64,000 bases of DNA from Halogeometricum sp. S1BR25-6 (GTDB lineage Archaea > Halobacteriota > Halobacteria > Halobacteriales > Haloferacaceae): assembly GCF_031624495.1 (NCBI RefSeq), contig NZ_JAMQOP010000007.1, positions 1 through 64,000 on the forward strand, in the 5' to 3' direction. The stretch's first letter is position 1. Each line of letters starts with the position of its first letter. Shown piece by piece: positions 17,443-25,761 of the stretch. A program made the translations under genes and the position numbers. The notes beneath the pieces are model-generated. The model saw only the letters and a program-made list of their open reading frames with translations, ran no database searches and was not told the DNA's origin.

Positions 17443-18678
17443 ATGAGCAAACCAAACACTGACGGCGACACGACTGTGAACCAAACTGAGCGCCCGCTGG
17501 GACTTCCGAAGTGGGCTGCAGCACTACTCCCAATCCTCCTGCTCGCACTCATCGCAGGTGGGTTCTTCGCGACGGCGCCGTTCGCGTCGCTCGACAACGG
17601 TGGTGCGCCACTCCCCGACGTGTCGGTGACGCATACGACCCTGCCGAGCGAAGAGACCGTCGTCCTACACGTCACGAATAACGGTCCGGACGAAGTGACT
17701 ATCTCACAGGTGCTGGTCGCAGAAGCCTACTGGGACTTCGATGTGCAGGGCGCAGGCGGTGATAACACACTCGCTCCTCGTGAGAGCGCACAGGTCGTCA
17801 TCCCGTACCACTGGAACCCAGGCTGGGACCTCGAGGTGGCCCTGCTGCTCTCGGACGGTGCAACCGTTCACCACACCATCATCGCCCCCAGCCAGTCACC
17901 GGGCCTGACGACTGACCTACTGGTGACGATGGCTGTCATCGGCCTGTTCGTCGGCGTCATCCCCGTCGCACTCGGGATGCTGTGGTTCCCATTCCTGCAA
18001 TCGATGAGTGACCGCTGGCTCCACGCGATTCTCGCCTTCTCGGCGGGTATCCTCGCGTTCCTCGCTATTGATGCCGGGTTCGAGGCTTTCGAACTCGGTG
18101 AACAAGTGCCGGGCGCGTTCGAGGGGCCCGCCCTCGTCGCGCTCGGAATCATTGGCGCACTTCTCGCCGTTCAGGCCGTCAGCGCGTGGCGACAGGGCCG
18201 TGCGGAAGCAGGTGATGCGCGTGCCCAGAGCGGTCTGTGGGTTGCCTACCTGGTTGCGCTCGGAATCGGCCTCCACAACCTCGCCGAGGGGCTCGCCATC
18301 GGGAGCTCGTTCGCACTCGGGCGCGTATCGCTCGGGGCGTTCCTCGTCATCGGCTTCATGCTTCACAACGTGACTGAAGGGCCAGCTGTCGTCGCACCCG
18401 TTGCACGTGGTGAGCGTCCGAACGTCCTCCACTTCGTCGGTCTGGGGTTCATTGCAGGTGCTCCGGTCATCCTCGGTGGCTGGCTGGGTAGCCTTGCCTT
18501 CTCGCCGACGCTCGGGGCGTTCTTCCTCGCTGTCGGCGTGGGGGCGATCCTGCAGGTCATCTGGGAACTTCGAGAGATGGTCAGTCGGAATGGACGCGTC
18601 GGTTCTGCGCTGAATCTCGTGACGTTCCTCGTCGGACTTGTCGTGATGTACGTCACTGACCTCTTCGTCGCACTCTAA
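17443..18678 (+). CDS. ZIP-family metal transporter with extracytoplasmic domain
   Basis: 411 residues. One N-terminal membrane helix (about 24-45), a beta-rich extracytoplasmic domain (about 50-150) and a ZIP-type membrane domain with about eight helices. The transport motifs HNLAEGLAIGSSFALG and HNVTEGPAVVAPVA are visible. ZIP proteins bring Zn, Fe or Mn into the cytoplasm. Starts on the base after the multicopper oxidase stop codon, so translation is probably coupled; regulated with the upstream DtxR-type gene. Confidence 0.85.
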   Translation: MSKPNTDGDTTVNQTERPLGLPKWAAALLPILLLALIAGGFFATAPFASLDNGGAPLPDVSVTHTTLPSEETVVLHVTNNGPDEVTISQVLVAEAYWDFDVQGAGGDNTLAPRESAQVVIPYHWNPGWDLEVALLLSDGATVHHTIIAPSQSPGLTTDLLVTMAVIGLFVGVIPVALGMLWFPFLQSMSDRWLHAILAFSAGILAFLAIDAGFEAFELGEQVPGAFEGPALVALGIIGALLAVQAVSAWRQGRAEAGDARAQSGLWVAYLVALGIGLHNLAEGLAIGSSFALGRVSLGAFLVIGFMLHNVTEGPAVVAPVARGERPNVLHFVGLGFIAGAPVILGGWLGSLAFSPTLGAFFLAVGVGAILQVIWELREMVSRNGRVGSALNLVTFLVGLVVMYVTDLFVAL

Positions 18679-18706
18679 ACCCCCTGAACTAACCCTTATA
18701 CAATCG

Positions 18707-19117
18707 ATGAATCGACGACAAATGCTCAAACTCAGTGGAAGCGCTCTTTTAGCAACGGCAACCGCAGGTTGTTCGTCCAACAGCAACCCCGACGGGACGA
18801 CACGTGTCTCGATGAACGAAGACTTCGCGTTCGATCCAAAGACGCTCACTGTAAGCGCCGGGACAACAGTGAGATGGGTGAACGATAGCGATGTCGGACA
18901 TACAGTGACGGCCTACGGGGATAGGATACCAACAGAGGCAGTGTATTTCGCTAGTGGAGGATTCGAGTCTGAACGAGCCGCACGAAACGACGTGAGTGGA
19001 GGGCTGCTCGCTACCGGTGATACGTACGAACACACCTTCGACGTCACTGGGACGTATGAGTATGTGTGTATTCCACACGAAGGCTCAGGGATGACAGGTA
19101 CTATAACGGTCGAGTAA
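18707..19117 (+). CDS. Halocyanin-like blue-copper lipoprotein
   Basis: 136 residues. N-terminus MNRRQMLKLSGSALLATATA followed by the lipobox cysteine (AGCSS), then a cupredoxin domain with copper ligands: H in DVGHTVTAYG, and C, H and M in EYVCIPHEGSGMTG. A membrane-anchored electron carrier, here perhaps the partner of the multicopper oxidase upstream. It follows the ZIP gene by 28 bases. Confidence 0.85.
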   Translation: MNRRQMLKLSGSALLATATAGCSSNSNPDGTTRVSMNEDFAFDPKTLTVSAGTTVRWVNDSDVGHTVTAYGDRIPTEAVYFASGGFESERAARNDVSGGLLATGDTYEHTFDVTGTYEYVCIPHEGSGMTGTITVE

Positions 19118-19199
19118 AGCTCTGAGCGGTCTTCCACTCGAGCAACAGGATCTGTTTTTCTGGGGCAGAATGACTGAGCCCTCAGGGCTTCGTGATTCA

Positions 19200-19618
19200 A
19201 TGTGTGAGCAACCATCGAAAATCCGTTTGAGGAGTGTGACCTGAGCCCCGACGCGATTCTTGGCACTCGTACCTTCGAAGACGTGCTATTCACTGACGAG
19301 ACGGAAAGGCCCGTGAATGTGTTGACCGGCGACACACCTGAATATTCGCAAGCAAGCGTCGACGAAGTTCGAGCCTTCGCCGCGGGAATCGACCGTGACA
19401 CGCCGCAAATTGCGCTCCCTGCATCAGTCGAGGCTCAGATCGAAACAGCAAGCAAACCGTACACAGCTGCTGCCTTCTTCCACTTCAAAGTAACCGGATC
19501 GCTCAAGCGACATCGTGCGTATCATGCCGCCTACAACTCGGATAGGTTCTCAGTTGAGTTCAAGGCCGATTACGAGAGCGGGAACTTGACGATCACCGTC
19601 GAGGAGAAAGACTGCTAG
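19200..19618 (+). pseudogene. Damaged paralogue of the 4860 gene
   Basis: The promoter region and coding sequence match the copy at 4812-5300 closely, but one base is missing after 19220 (TCGAAAATCC against TCGAAAGATCC), shifting the frame to an early stop. The remaining frame (from LFTDETERPVN) is otherwise well conserved. In addition the CAG found in the intact copy near its end is TAG here, so the last residues are also lost. Confidence 0.65.
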
Positions 19619-19662
19619 TCGGAACTTGAGAACGTCTAGTCAGCGTCGTCAGTACTATTTTT

Positions 19663-19700
19663 TTGAGCGCCGGCGATGGGTGCCGGCGCATCACGTAGTG
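19663..19700 (+). promoter_or_regulatory. T-run followed by perfect hairpin
   Basis: A seven-T run is followed by GCGCCGGC and GCCGGCGC around a 7-base loop. The sister copy near 5313 keeps the T-run but has a degraded stem. It lies about 85 bases before the ATG at 19747. Confidence 0.4.
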
Positions 19701-19746
19701 ACGTAGTTGTGCAGTCGCATGCGTCGGCAGACGAAGGTGAAAACCG

Positions 19747-20237
19747 ATGCACATGGTCATTTACACCCTGGTAGAGGCATCGACGCGAGACGACGCAGTG
19801 GCCACCGGCAAAACAGTGTTCGATCGGCTGGTTGGGGCCGACCCACACGCTGGCGCCGTGTTCGACTACTACGTCTGCTTTGACGAGGAGAACACGATGG
19901 TCGCGGGCAAGGCTCGATGGGCGATTTACCGGCCGCAGCCCCCGTCGACTCAGACGATGGGCAGGACCTACTCGACTGAGGGTGGGAAGCGACGAAAGAA
20001 GAGTTCGAGCGCAATCTCGAACGGGTGAAGGAAGCCATCAACGGACTCTCCGACGAGGAGATTATGCGCGATGAGGATCTCGCTCGGCACGCGTTCCATC
20101 AAGTCGGCGCATACGACGGACCGACGGTGTTCCTGTACACCGAGCACGCCAGCGGTATTCGGCATCGCGGCCAGCTCGATCGGATTCTCGACGAGAGCGA
20201 GGACCTCTGGATCGTCCCTGCCGACGTCCACTTCTAA
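19747..20237 (+). pseudogene. Damaged paralogue of the 5406 gene
   Basis: Begins MHMVIYTLVEASTRDDAVAT and includes AVFDYYVCFDEENTMVAGKARW, which is missing from the copy at 5406. A one-base loss near 19920 then changes frame. The restored frame reads GDLPAAAPVDSDDGQDLLD, an in-frame TGA, then GWEATKEEFERNLERVKEAI through to WIVPADVHF. Together the two copies allow the ancestral protein (about 163 residues) to be rebuilt. Confidence 0.65.
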
Positions 20238-20240
20238 CCG

Positions 20241-20606
20241 ATGCCCCGAATCACCAACTGGATACGGGAGAGTCGCACACCGTCGCTCGCGTATCGAAAC
20301 ACCGAGACTGGAGCCCGAGCCGTTCTCCATCGTGCATCCGACTCATACCGGTACAAGTGGCGTGGTGCAATCCTCGTCGACGACTATCCGGTCTGGTCAC
20401 GTGGCTTCGAGACGAAGCAGGCGACAGCCTTTCGGGACGCTCTCCGAGACAGATCACTCCCTGAGCTGACCTGCCCTGAGTGCCCGAACGACGACGTTCT
20501 CGTCGGTGAGAAGGCAGCTGACGGGGCGAAGGTACAGCGCTGGTTCGACTGTCCCGATTGTGGCTACGAAGCTCGCTCGAAGGTAGTCTACGGCGCTGAA
20601 CGCTAA
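20241..20606 (+). CDS. Zinc-ribbon accessory protein
   Basis: 121 residues. The N-terminal part (RNTETGARAVLHRASDSYRY, WRGAILVDDYPVWSRGFETK) is a small beta domain. The C-terminus is a zinc ribbon: CPECPNDDVLVG and FDCPDCGYEARSK. Haloarchaeal accessory family (I recall DUF7568); function unknown. Starts 3 bases after the preceding pseudogene, so the two probably shared a transcript. Confidence 0.7.
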   Translation: MPRITNWIRESRTPSLAYRNTETGARAVLHRASDSYRYKWRGAILVDDYPVWSRGFETKQATAFRDALRDRSLPELTCPECPNDDVLVGEKAADGAKVQRWFDCPDCGYEARSKVVYGAER

Positions 20607-20629
20607 GGTCACAAGACGCCCAGCGGAAG

Positions 20630-20674
20630 CGTTTTTCTGGGGCAGGAGGGGTGGCCCGATTCACACGGGCCAGA
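20630..20674 (+). promoter_or_regulatory. T-run plus GGCCCG hairpin
   Basis: GTTTTTCTGGGGCAGGAGGGG is followed by the hairpin GGCCCG-7-CGGGCC (up to 20671). The T-run is about 50 bases before the ATG at 20682. Confidence 0.45.
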
Positions 20675-20681
20675 TCTACAG

Positions 20682-21077
20682 ATGAGTCTGGACGTCATCA
20701 ACCGTCACAGCGAAGCACTGTTCGAGTTCCTCTGGTGTCCCGTCTGCGGGCACGAGGTGTTCAGCTACATCCCCTTCGAGGGCGTGTTCTGCAAGAACTG
20801 CAATACACAGGTGGAACTCCAAGAGTCGCAAGAGGATCGTGGCTACGAGGAAGCTGTCCTCGCCTGCTTCGATACCGACACGACCTGGAATCTCCACGTC
20901 GACGAAAAACTTCGTCGTGACCTGCCTGGCGGTTCGGCGAGGGTGAAAATTTTCGGCGCACCGGGTGCCTACGAGATCGACTGGTGGAGTCCAAAACCGG
21001 ACGAGGACTGGGAACCGGTCGAGCGCGGTGAGTTCGACGACGTCGAAGAACCTGCTGAGGTGTCTCACTTGGCCTAA
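20682..21077 (+). CDS. DUF7567-like zinc-ribbon protein
   Basis: 131 residues. N-terminal four-cysteine zinc ribbon (CPVCGHEVF near 19, CKNCNTQVEL near 37), then an acidic beta-rich domain (CFDTDTTWNLHVDEKLRRDL, then KIFGAPGAYEIDWWSPKPDE). Family name recalled, not checked. Function unknown. It is one of the genes with the shared T-run promoter element and neighbours other zinc-ribbon accessory genes. Confidence 0.7.
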   Translation: MSLDVINRHSEALFEFLWCPVCGHEVFSYIPFEGVFCKNCNTQVELQESQEDRGYEEAVLACFDTDTTWNLHVDEKLRRDLPGGSARVKIFGAPGAYEIDWWSPKPDEDWEPVERGEFDDVEEPAEVSHLA

Positions 21078-21097
21078 GGAGAGGGTTCGTTGGGGAG

Positions 21098-21148
21098 TTT
21101 TTCACCCCCAGAGGGGTGCGGGGGTGTTCGAACGAGCACCCCGCGAAC
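21098..21148 (+). promoter_or_regulatory. T-run/CCC-GGG element with hairpin
   Basis: GTTTTTCACCCCCAGAGGGG continues into TGCGGGGG and then a GGGGTG-n-GCACCCC stem-loop. The T-run is about 54 bases before the ATG at 21155. Very similar to the elements before tfb and before 24008. Confidence 0.55.
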
Positions 21149-21154
21149 AGAACT

Positions 21155-21559
21155 ATGAGTTGGACAAGTGATTCACAGTCATCTGGAACGTCACACACTT
21201 CGGATGAGACCGACGTCGTCTACGTCGGCTACCGACAGCGAGGCCGCGCAATCGTCGAAAAGTATCCTGGCCGCGAACCGCTGACCCCAGATCGGAGTCT
21301 CAAGCTGGCGGACCACAGTCCCTCGGGCTTCGAATGGGGGTACAGGGGGAGTGGCCCAGCGCAACTCGCGCTCGCCCTCCTGCTCGATTACACCGACGAC
21401 GAGGACGTCGCACTAGCGGAGTACATGGCGTTCAAGAACGAAGTAGTGAGCCGATTGGAGTGTGGTGGTCCCAAACAGCGCTGGCGACTCACAGGACACG
21501 AGATAGATTCGGCCCTTCGTGAGACAGTCGACGAGCCAGTCGCACCGTCCGTCAGCTAA
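21155..21559 (+). CDS. DUF6166-family protein
   Basis: 134 residues from MSWTSDSQSSGTSH. The core reads VVYVGYRQRGRAIVEKYPGR, LTPDRSLKLADHSPSGFEWG, then GSGPAQLALALLLDYTDDED. It is paralogous to the first half of the gene at 24008. DUF6166 proteins are small, widespread and uncharacterised. The in-frame ATG at 21116 is rejected because it lies inside the hairpin leader. Confidence 0.75.
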   Translation: MSWTSDSQSSGTSHTSDETDVVYVGYRQRGRAIVEKYPGREPLTPDRSLKLADHSPSGFEWGYRGSGPAQLALALLLDYTDDEDVALAEYMAFKNEVVSRLECGGPKQRWRLTGHEIDSALRETVDEPVAPSVS

Positions 21560-21576
21560 CAGTCAGAGAGCAATCC

Positions 21577-21855
21577 ATGACAGAACCCACCCAGCAGTCC
21601 CGTACGAACGCAGAATCGACCGAGAACAGCGAGCGAAAGGCATCAACTGAGTACGTTGAGCGAAGCGATGTCGGGGTTTCCCTCACTGTGAAGCTGACTC
21701 GCGGTACTGGGACTCGCGACCAGGACTAGATCATTGCCAAAGTGAAAGCGAAAACGCTCGAAGAGGCCCGCGAGGACATGGAGACGCTTCGGGGGTACAT
21801 CCACGACCTCGCCGAAGACGCCCGCCAGATCCAACCGGGGGAAGACGACGAGTAG
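21577..21855 (+). pseudogene. DUF7389-like protein with in-frame amber codon
   Basis: A 92-codon frame from MTEPTQQSRTNAESTENSER through SLTVKLTRGTGTRDQD is interrupted by TAG at 21727, then continues in the same frame IIAKVKAKTLEEAREDMETL to a natural stop. Homologues, as I recall them, have a charged residue at the TAG position. The sequence on both sides is well conserved, so the lesion is recent, or the codon is read through. Family name is recalled. Confidence 0.6.
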
Positions 21856-21904
21856 CGGGTAGGTGAGGTCTATTTCGCCTCTGTAAGAGCGGAGGCGATC
21901 ATCA

Positions 21905-22126
21905 GTGAGCAACTCAGAAGAGCAAGAACGAAATTCGGATGGACTGTCGCCAGCACAGCGACTCGAACCGCCAAACTCGCGACTCATCAACGCGGGAATC
22001 GTGACGATTCACGATATGGAAACGCTGCGAGCGTGTGTCGCGTACGAGAACGCGAATCAGCAGCGTGTTCGGATTCTTCGCCAGCTCAAGCAGCAGGCCG
22101 ACGAAATCCGTTCCCAAGAGAGGTGA
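21905..22126 (+). CDS. Small hypothetical protein
   Basis: 73 residues from a GTG start at 21905. It contains LSPAQRLEPPNSRLINAGIV and a long C-terminal helix (ETLRACVAYENANQQRVRIL to the end) likely to form a coiled coil. It lies in the accessory block, downstream of the DUF7389-like gene. No function recognised. Confidence 0.6.
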   Translation: MSNSEEQERNSDGLSPAQRLEPPNSRLINAGIVTIHDMETLRACVAYENANQQRVRILRQLKQQADEIRSQER

Positions 22127-22165
22127 GCCAACCCGCAATCGTCGTTTTCAGAGCCTTCAGTAACA

Positions 22166-23392
22166 TCATGGCTCGGTTACAGGGAGCTCCCACGAAAGGA
22201 TCACTACTGAACCAACGATGAGGACAACTCCTCCGGCAGCTAGCGCAAACAGTGGGGACACATAGTCCGAGAGAACACCGCTCCCAAGTTGAAATGGAAT
22301 GACGGCTAAGCCGCTGACCATCGCCATGGCGCTCAACACGGTTGCGCGTCCGAGCGTTTCGATTTGGTTGTTAACGTACTGTCCAGCGAACGACCGCGTG
22401 ACGTCCGAGAGCCCTCGAGCGACGAGGAACGTCGGAAGCGCGAGTATGGGAACAAAGTACATCCCGACCAGTGCTGCACCGACGATGAATGGCAGGATGA
22501 TGAACCACGTCTGGATACCGATGAACTCCTTGATCGCGCCAGTATAGTAGCTGAGTACCGCACCGACGAGACTGTACGCTGCGTAGAACCACCCCAGAAG
22601 TGATTCGACTTGTCCAGGGGAGACGCCTAAATCGACAACGACGGTCTGGAAAATCGGCTGGAGAAAGACAAACACGAGGTACGTCACAGCGGCGTAGAGG
22701 ACGTAGTAATAGAGAATGAATGCCCTGAGATTCCGTTCGGAAAGCGCCTCCTTGACGATACCAACGGTTCGGCGGAAGCTCAACTCGTCCGTGTCTGTCT
22801 TTTTGTACGTTTCAGGTTCGTCTAGTGTCAGTAGTACCACGGCTCCGAACCCAGTAACTGCAGCTGCGACGAACCACGGGTACGAGAGATCGATACTCCC
22901 GAGATACCCGCCAACAATGGCTGCACCAGCACCAACCGCGAGAGCTGCAGATTCTCCTCGCCCTCGAACGTGTGCGAACTCGTCTTCCGAGAGGTCGTCT
23001 GTGAGCGTGTCGTGCAGCCACGCATCCTCACTCCCGGATCTAAAGTTGTACCCCGCAGACCAGCAGACATAGAGAACCGCCAACGCGAAAAACGACTCAG
23101 AAAGGCCAATCCCAAGGAGCGTTACAGCAATCAGCACCGTCCCGATAAGAAGACTATTCCGTCGACCAACGCGATCTCCGATGTACCCCGTCGGTATTTC
23201 ACCGAGTAATGTGGTTAGATTGTATATCGCTTCGAGAATGGCGATTTGGGTGAAGTTGAGTCCCTGTGCCAGGAAGAAGAGGTACATAATCGGCCGGTAG
23301 AATTCGACCGCTTTGGCGGATTTGTAGAGATAGTATTTGATGATACTACCAGGTGCGGACGCATTCCAGAGAGACCCAGAGAGACGACCCAT
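22166..23392 (-). CDS. MFS transporter, divergent from nikR
   Basis: 408 residues, about 12 membrane helices. The MFS loop 2-3 motif is visible as GEIPTGYIGDRVGRRNSLL. N-terminal segment KYYLYKSAKAVEFYRPIMYL. The substrate is unknown. It is divergently transcribed from a NikR-type regulator with only about 100 bases between the two starts and a 30-bp palindrome in the middle, so it may be a nickel- or cobalt-related exporter or importer (inference from context). Confidence 0.82.
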   Translation of the reverse strand: MGRLSGSLWNASAPGSIIKYYLYKSAKAVEFYRPIMYLFFLAQGLNFTQIAILEAIYNLTTLLGEIPTGYIGDRVGRRNSLLIGTVLIAVTLLGIGLSESFFALAVLYVCWSAGYNFRSGSEDAWLHDTLTDDLSEDEFAHVRGRGESAALAVGAGAAIVGGYLGSIDLSYPWFVAAAVTGFGAVVLLTLDEPETYKKTDTDELSFRRTVGIVKEALSERNLRAFILYYYVLYAAVTYLVFVFLQPIFQTVVVDLGVSPGQVESLLGWFYAAYSLVGAVLSYYTGAIKEFIGIQTWFIILPFIVGAALVGMYFVPILALPTFLVARGLSDVTRSFAGQYVNNQIETLGRATVLSAMAMVSGLAVIPFQLGSGVLSDYVSPLFALAAGGVVLIVGSVVILSWELPVTEP

Positions 23393-23429
23393 TATTCGAA
23401 CATCGATAAGAGAGACTCAATTACGTTCC

Positions 23430-23459
23430 GTTATTTTGATTCTGAGGAATCGTAATAAC
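23430..23459. promoter_or_regulatory. 30-bp imperfect palindrome, NikR operator candidate
   Basis: Left arm GTTATTTTGATTC and right arm GAATCGTAATAAC around TGAG match at 11 of 13 positions. It is centred between the divergent MFS and nikR-type genes, 37 and 34 bases from their starts. The size and the outer half-site spacing resemble known NikR operators (two half-sites separated by about 16 bases). Confidence 0.65.
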
Positions 23460-23493
23460 AGGGTCCTAAGTAGCTCTCAACGTAAGATCGAAT

Positions 23494-23886
23494 ATGCGAA
23501 CGAGCCTCAACGTTCCACAGGAGGTGCTCGATTCATTCGACGAGACGTGGAAGTCAGAGGGGATGGAATCACGGTCACGAGCCGTCCGTGAAGCGATGCA
23601 AGAATACATCGAGCGCCACACTCGCTTAGAAGAGATTGAAGGAGAAGCTGTCGCGGCAATAGCGTTCGACTACGAACATACACTCGTCATTGGAGAACTC
23701 CATACAATTCAGCACGAGTTCGAGGACGTCATTGGAACGACCCAACATATGCACCACGGGGACTGGTGTCTGGAGACCATTTTCTGCACCGGTCCCGCAA
23801 ATCGGATTCGTGAGTTAGTGTATCAACTCCGGGATTTCGATGCTGTTGGGCGTGTGAACGTCATGTTCCTCCAGCCTGTAGCCTGA
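23494..23886 (+). CDS. nikR: NikR-type nickel-responsive regulator
   Basis: 130 residues. N-terminal ribbon-helix-helix (MRTSLNVPQEVLDSFDETWK, RSRAVREAMQEYIE) followed by the ACT-like nickel-binding domain. Likely ligands are H74, H85, H87 and C92 (in TTQHMHHGDWCLETIF), matching the His/His/His/Cys site of NikR in order and nearly in spacing. It should bind DNA when nickel is present and probably controls the divergent transporter and itself through the palindrome between them. Confidence 0.85.
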   Translation: MRTSLNVPQEVLDSFDETWKSEGMESRSRAVREAMQEYIERHTRLEEIEGEAVAAIAFDYEHTLVIGELHTIQHEFEDVIGTTQHMHHGDWCLETIFCTGPANRIRELVYQLRDFDAVGRVNVMFLQPVA

Positions 23887-23956
23887 GTCTGCGGAACTGG
23901 CTCGATTCGTCGTTTGAATAGGCTGGTTTTTGAGGAGGCGATAGATTCGCAGAGAG

Positions 23957-23995
23957 TTTTTCACCCCCGGTAGGGGTGCGGGGTATTCGACCACC
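23957..23995 (+). promoter_or_regulatory. T-run/CCC-GGG promoter element
   Basis: GTTTTTCACCCCCGGTAGGG is followed by GTGCGGGG, about 50 bases before the ATG at 24008. Nearly the same as the elements at 3668 and 21098. Confidence 0.55.
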
Positions 23996-24007
23996 CGCGT
24001 TCGACAC

Positions 24008-24694
24008 ATGAAGACGGATTCGACCGACTATCCCAGAACAGACGTACAGACTGCGAGCGACCCCTGCCCGACGAACAGAGACGAAGTCGAGTATGTGGGG
24101 ATGCGCGTCGACGACAGACCGGTCGTACTCAACCTCACCGAACACGAGCGACTCGTCCCCGACCGAAGCCTCAGTCTCGTACGACAGCACCTGTCGGGAT
24201 TCGAGTGGGGCGACACTGGTAGCGGTTCGGCACAGCTCGCCTGTGGACTCCTCCTCGATTACACCGACGACGAAGCCGTTGCCTCCCAACACTACATCCA
24301 GTTCCGCGATGACGTGGTGAGCCAGCTGGAGTGCAGTGGACCAGCCAATTGCTGGCATCTCACCGGCGACGACATCGAGGCCGCACTCGCGGGTGTCACC
24401 AAGCACGAAGCACTCACGCCGGATGGTGGAACGCCAACCCCGTCACTTCCAGTAAACTGGAGTGCCGTGAATCGGTCAGAACGGACAGTCTTCCAGCGGC
24501 GAGACATCGACCACTACGTCGTCCTCGGTGAAGGGACCGAGAAGTGGCTGCTCCTACTCTGTGCCCAGGGCGACCGTGCGTATCCCGCCCCACTCGATAT
24601 ACGAACAGTTCCGATTGAGGAGGATCCTGCTCCCGCCGTGCGGGAACTCGTTGCCGAGAGCAACGACCTCGTCAAGCCGGAGGAGGATGCGTGA
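24008..24694 (+). CDS. DUF6166 protein with C-terminal extension
   Basis: 228 residues. The first 125 are a DUF6166 domain similar to the 21155 gene (EYVGMRVDDRPVVLNLTEHE, GSGSAQLACGLLLDYTDDEA). The second part (about 150-228) is a separate small domain with HYVVLGEGTEKWLLLLCAQG. Function unknown. First gene of a tight three-gene unit: its TGA overlaps the next ATG, and that gene in turn overlaps the Mom-like gene. Confidence 0.75.
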   Translation: MKTDSTDYPRTDVQTASDPCPTNRDEVEYVGMRVDDRPVVLNLTEHERLVPDRSLSLVRQHLSGFEWGDTGSGSAQLACGLLLDYTDDEAVASQHYIQFRDDVVSQLECSGPANCWHLTGDDIEAALAGVTKHEALTPDGGTPTPSLPVNWSAVNRSERTVFQRRDIDHYVVLGEGTEKWLLLLCAQGDRAYPAPLDIRTVPIEEDPAPAVRELVAESNDLVKPEEDA

Positions 24695-24852
24695 TGGAGA
24701 CCCTTCGCTTCTCCCGGGCCACCTACCAGCTCATCGAACGTGCCGTTGAAGCACTGGAGCGTATCGGCCACGAACTCGAGCGGTACAACGACCAGCAGGA
24801 ACGTGAGAGAACCGAGAGCACAGACGTCTCGGCGGGGCGCGACGATTCATGA
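24694..24852 (+). CDS. Very small helical protein
   Basis: 52 residues starting METLRFSRATYQLIERAVEA and continuing as one long amphipathic helix rich in E and R. The TGATG overlap with the upstream gene and the ATGA overlap with the downstream gene show translational coupling, which is the main support for it being real. Possibly a partner or adaptor of its neighbours. Confidence 0.6.
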   Translation: METLRFSRATYQLIERAVEALERIGHELERYNDQQERERTESTDVSAGRDDS

Positions 24853-25430
24853 CCAGCGTCCACCACGATGATGCGACTGGCCAGACCGGGTTTCAGTTCA
24901 CACGGGCGTCGGGCGGGTGCGACTGTCCGATCCATCGCGACGGCGAACCGATTACAGCGCCGCTTGGATTGCGGTTCGCCGAGCGAGTCCAAATCGAGAC
25001 GATTCCCCGGCACGTCGCCGGCGCAATCTACGAGGACCATCACTCCTACATGGACAGCGTCCCACTCACCAACCTGGTTCATCACGGTCTGAGCTACCAA
25101 GGACATCTTATGGGTGCGATTACATGGCGACACCCGCTCATCCGGTCATTGAATCACGATAAAACCCGGTACGAAGGCGACGAGATCGTCGAGGCAGCTC
25201 GCATCTGTATCGGTGTCGACTTCCCGAACCTCGCATCGGCAGCGCTTGCACGGTCGATGGATCAGTTCATTCGACGTGAAGCACGTCGACGCGGGATTCG
25301 ACTCCTCCTGACGTTCGTTCGAGCGGATTACTCTGGATCAATGGTGAAAGCACTCCGAGCCAAGGGCTGGCACTGTACGGGAAAGCGGGGACAGGCCAAG
25401 CAGGGAATCGACCGACAAGCCGATTCGTGA
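24849..25430 (+). CDS. Mom-like GNAT-fold protein
   Basis: 193 residues. The order of motifs resembles phage Mu Mom and related GNAT-fold proteins: a VHHGLSYQGHLMGAITWRHP strand pair, EAARICIGVDFPNLASAALA, then RRRGIRLLLTFVRADYSGSM and LRAKGWHCTG. Mom modifies adenine in phage DNA to block restriction enzymes. A CDCPIH motif lies near residue 24. Last gene of a three-gene overlapping unit. The Mom relation is my pattern reading and needs a profile search; a generic N-acyltransferase is the alternative. Confidence 0.55.
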   Translation: MTSVHHDDATGQTGFQFTRASGGCDCPIHRDGEPITAPLGLRFAERVQIETIPRHVAGAIYEDHHSYMDSVPLTNLVHHGLSYQGHLMGAITWRHPLIRSLNHDKTRYEGDEIVEAARICIGVDFPNLASAALARSMDQFIRREARRRGIRLLLTFVRADYSGSMVKALRAKGWHCTGKRGQAKQGIDRQADS

Positions 25431-25761
25431 GACGCCGAAATGGCGATTCGTGTGTGAGGTATCCAGTGGTCACGATAGCACACAAACGACAGTTGAGCAG
25501 TGGTCAGCATGACGCAGAAAGCGACTCTCGATCACTTCGCGACGAGTGCGACCGAGGAATCCAGCTCGTTCACGCGATAGGAATTCACAGAAGTCTTCAT
25601 ACTCCTCGTCATTGCAGATTTCCTATCAGTTGAAATCGGCGTGCTGAATATAGAGAGTGAGTTCAGCACGCGATTGCGGTTCGTTTCACGCCGTTGGTTG
25701 CGAAACAGCTGTTCAGTAGGGCCTGCGTATCTGGCGTTATTGGTGGCACAACACCAGCCGG
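25431..25761. other. Gap with inverted repeat and coding relic
   Basis: No intact gene. A stretch near 25590-25675 reads VFILLVIADFLSVEIGVLNI on the plus strand without a start. Inside it GCGTGCTGAA and TTCAGCACGC form a perfect 10-bp inverted repeat around 13 bases (about 25646-25678). Related GTGCTGAA-type sequences occur near 26310, 31880 and 32285. Confidence 0.4.
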
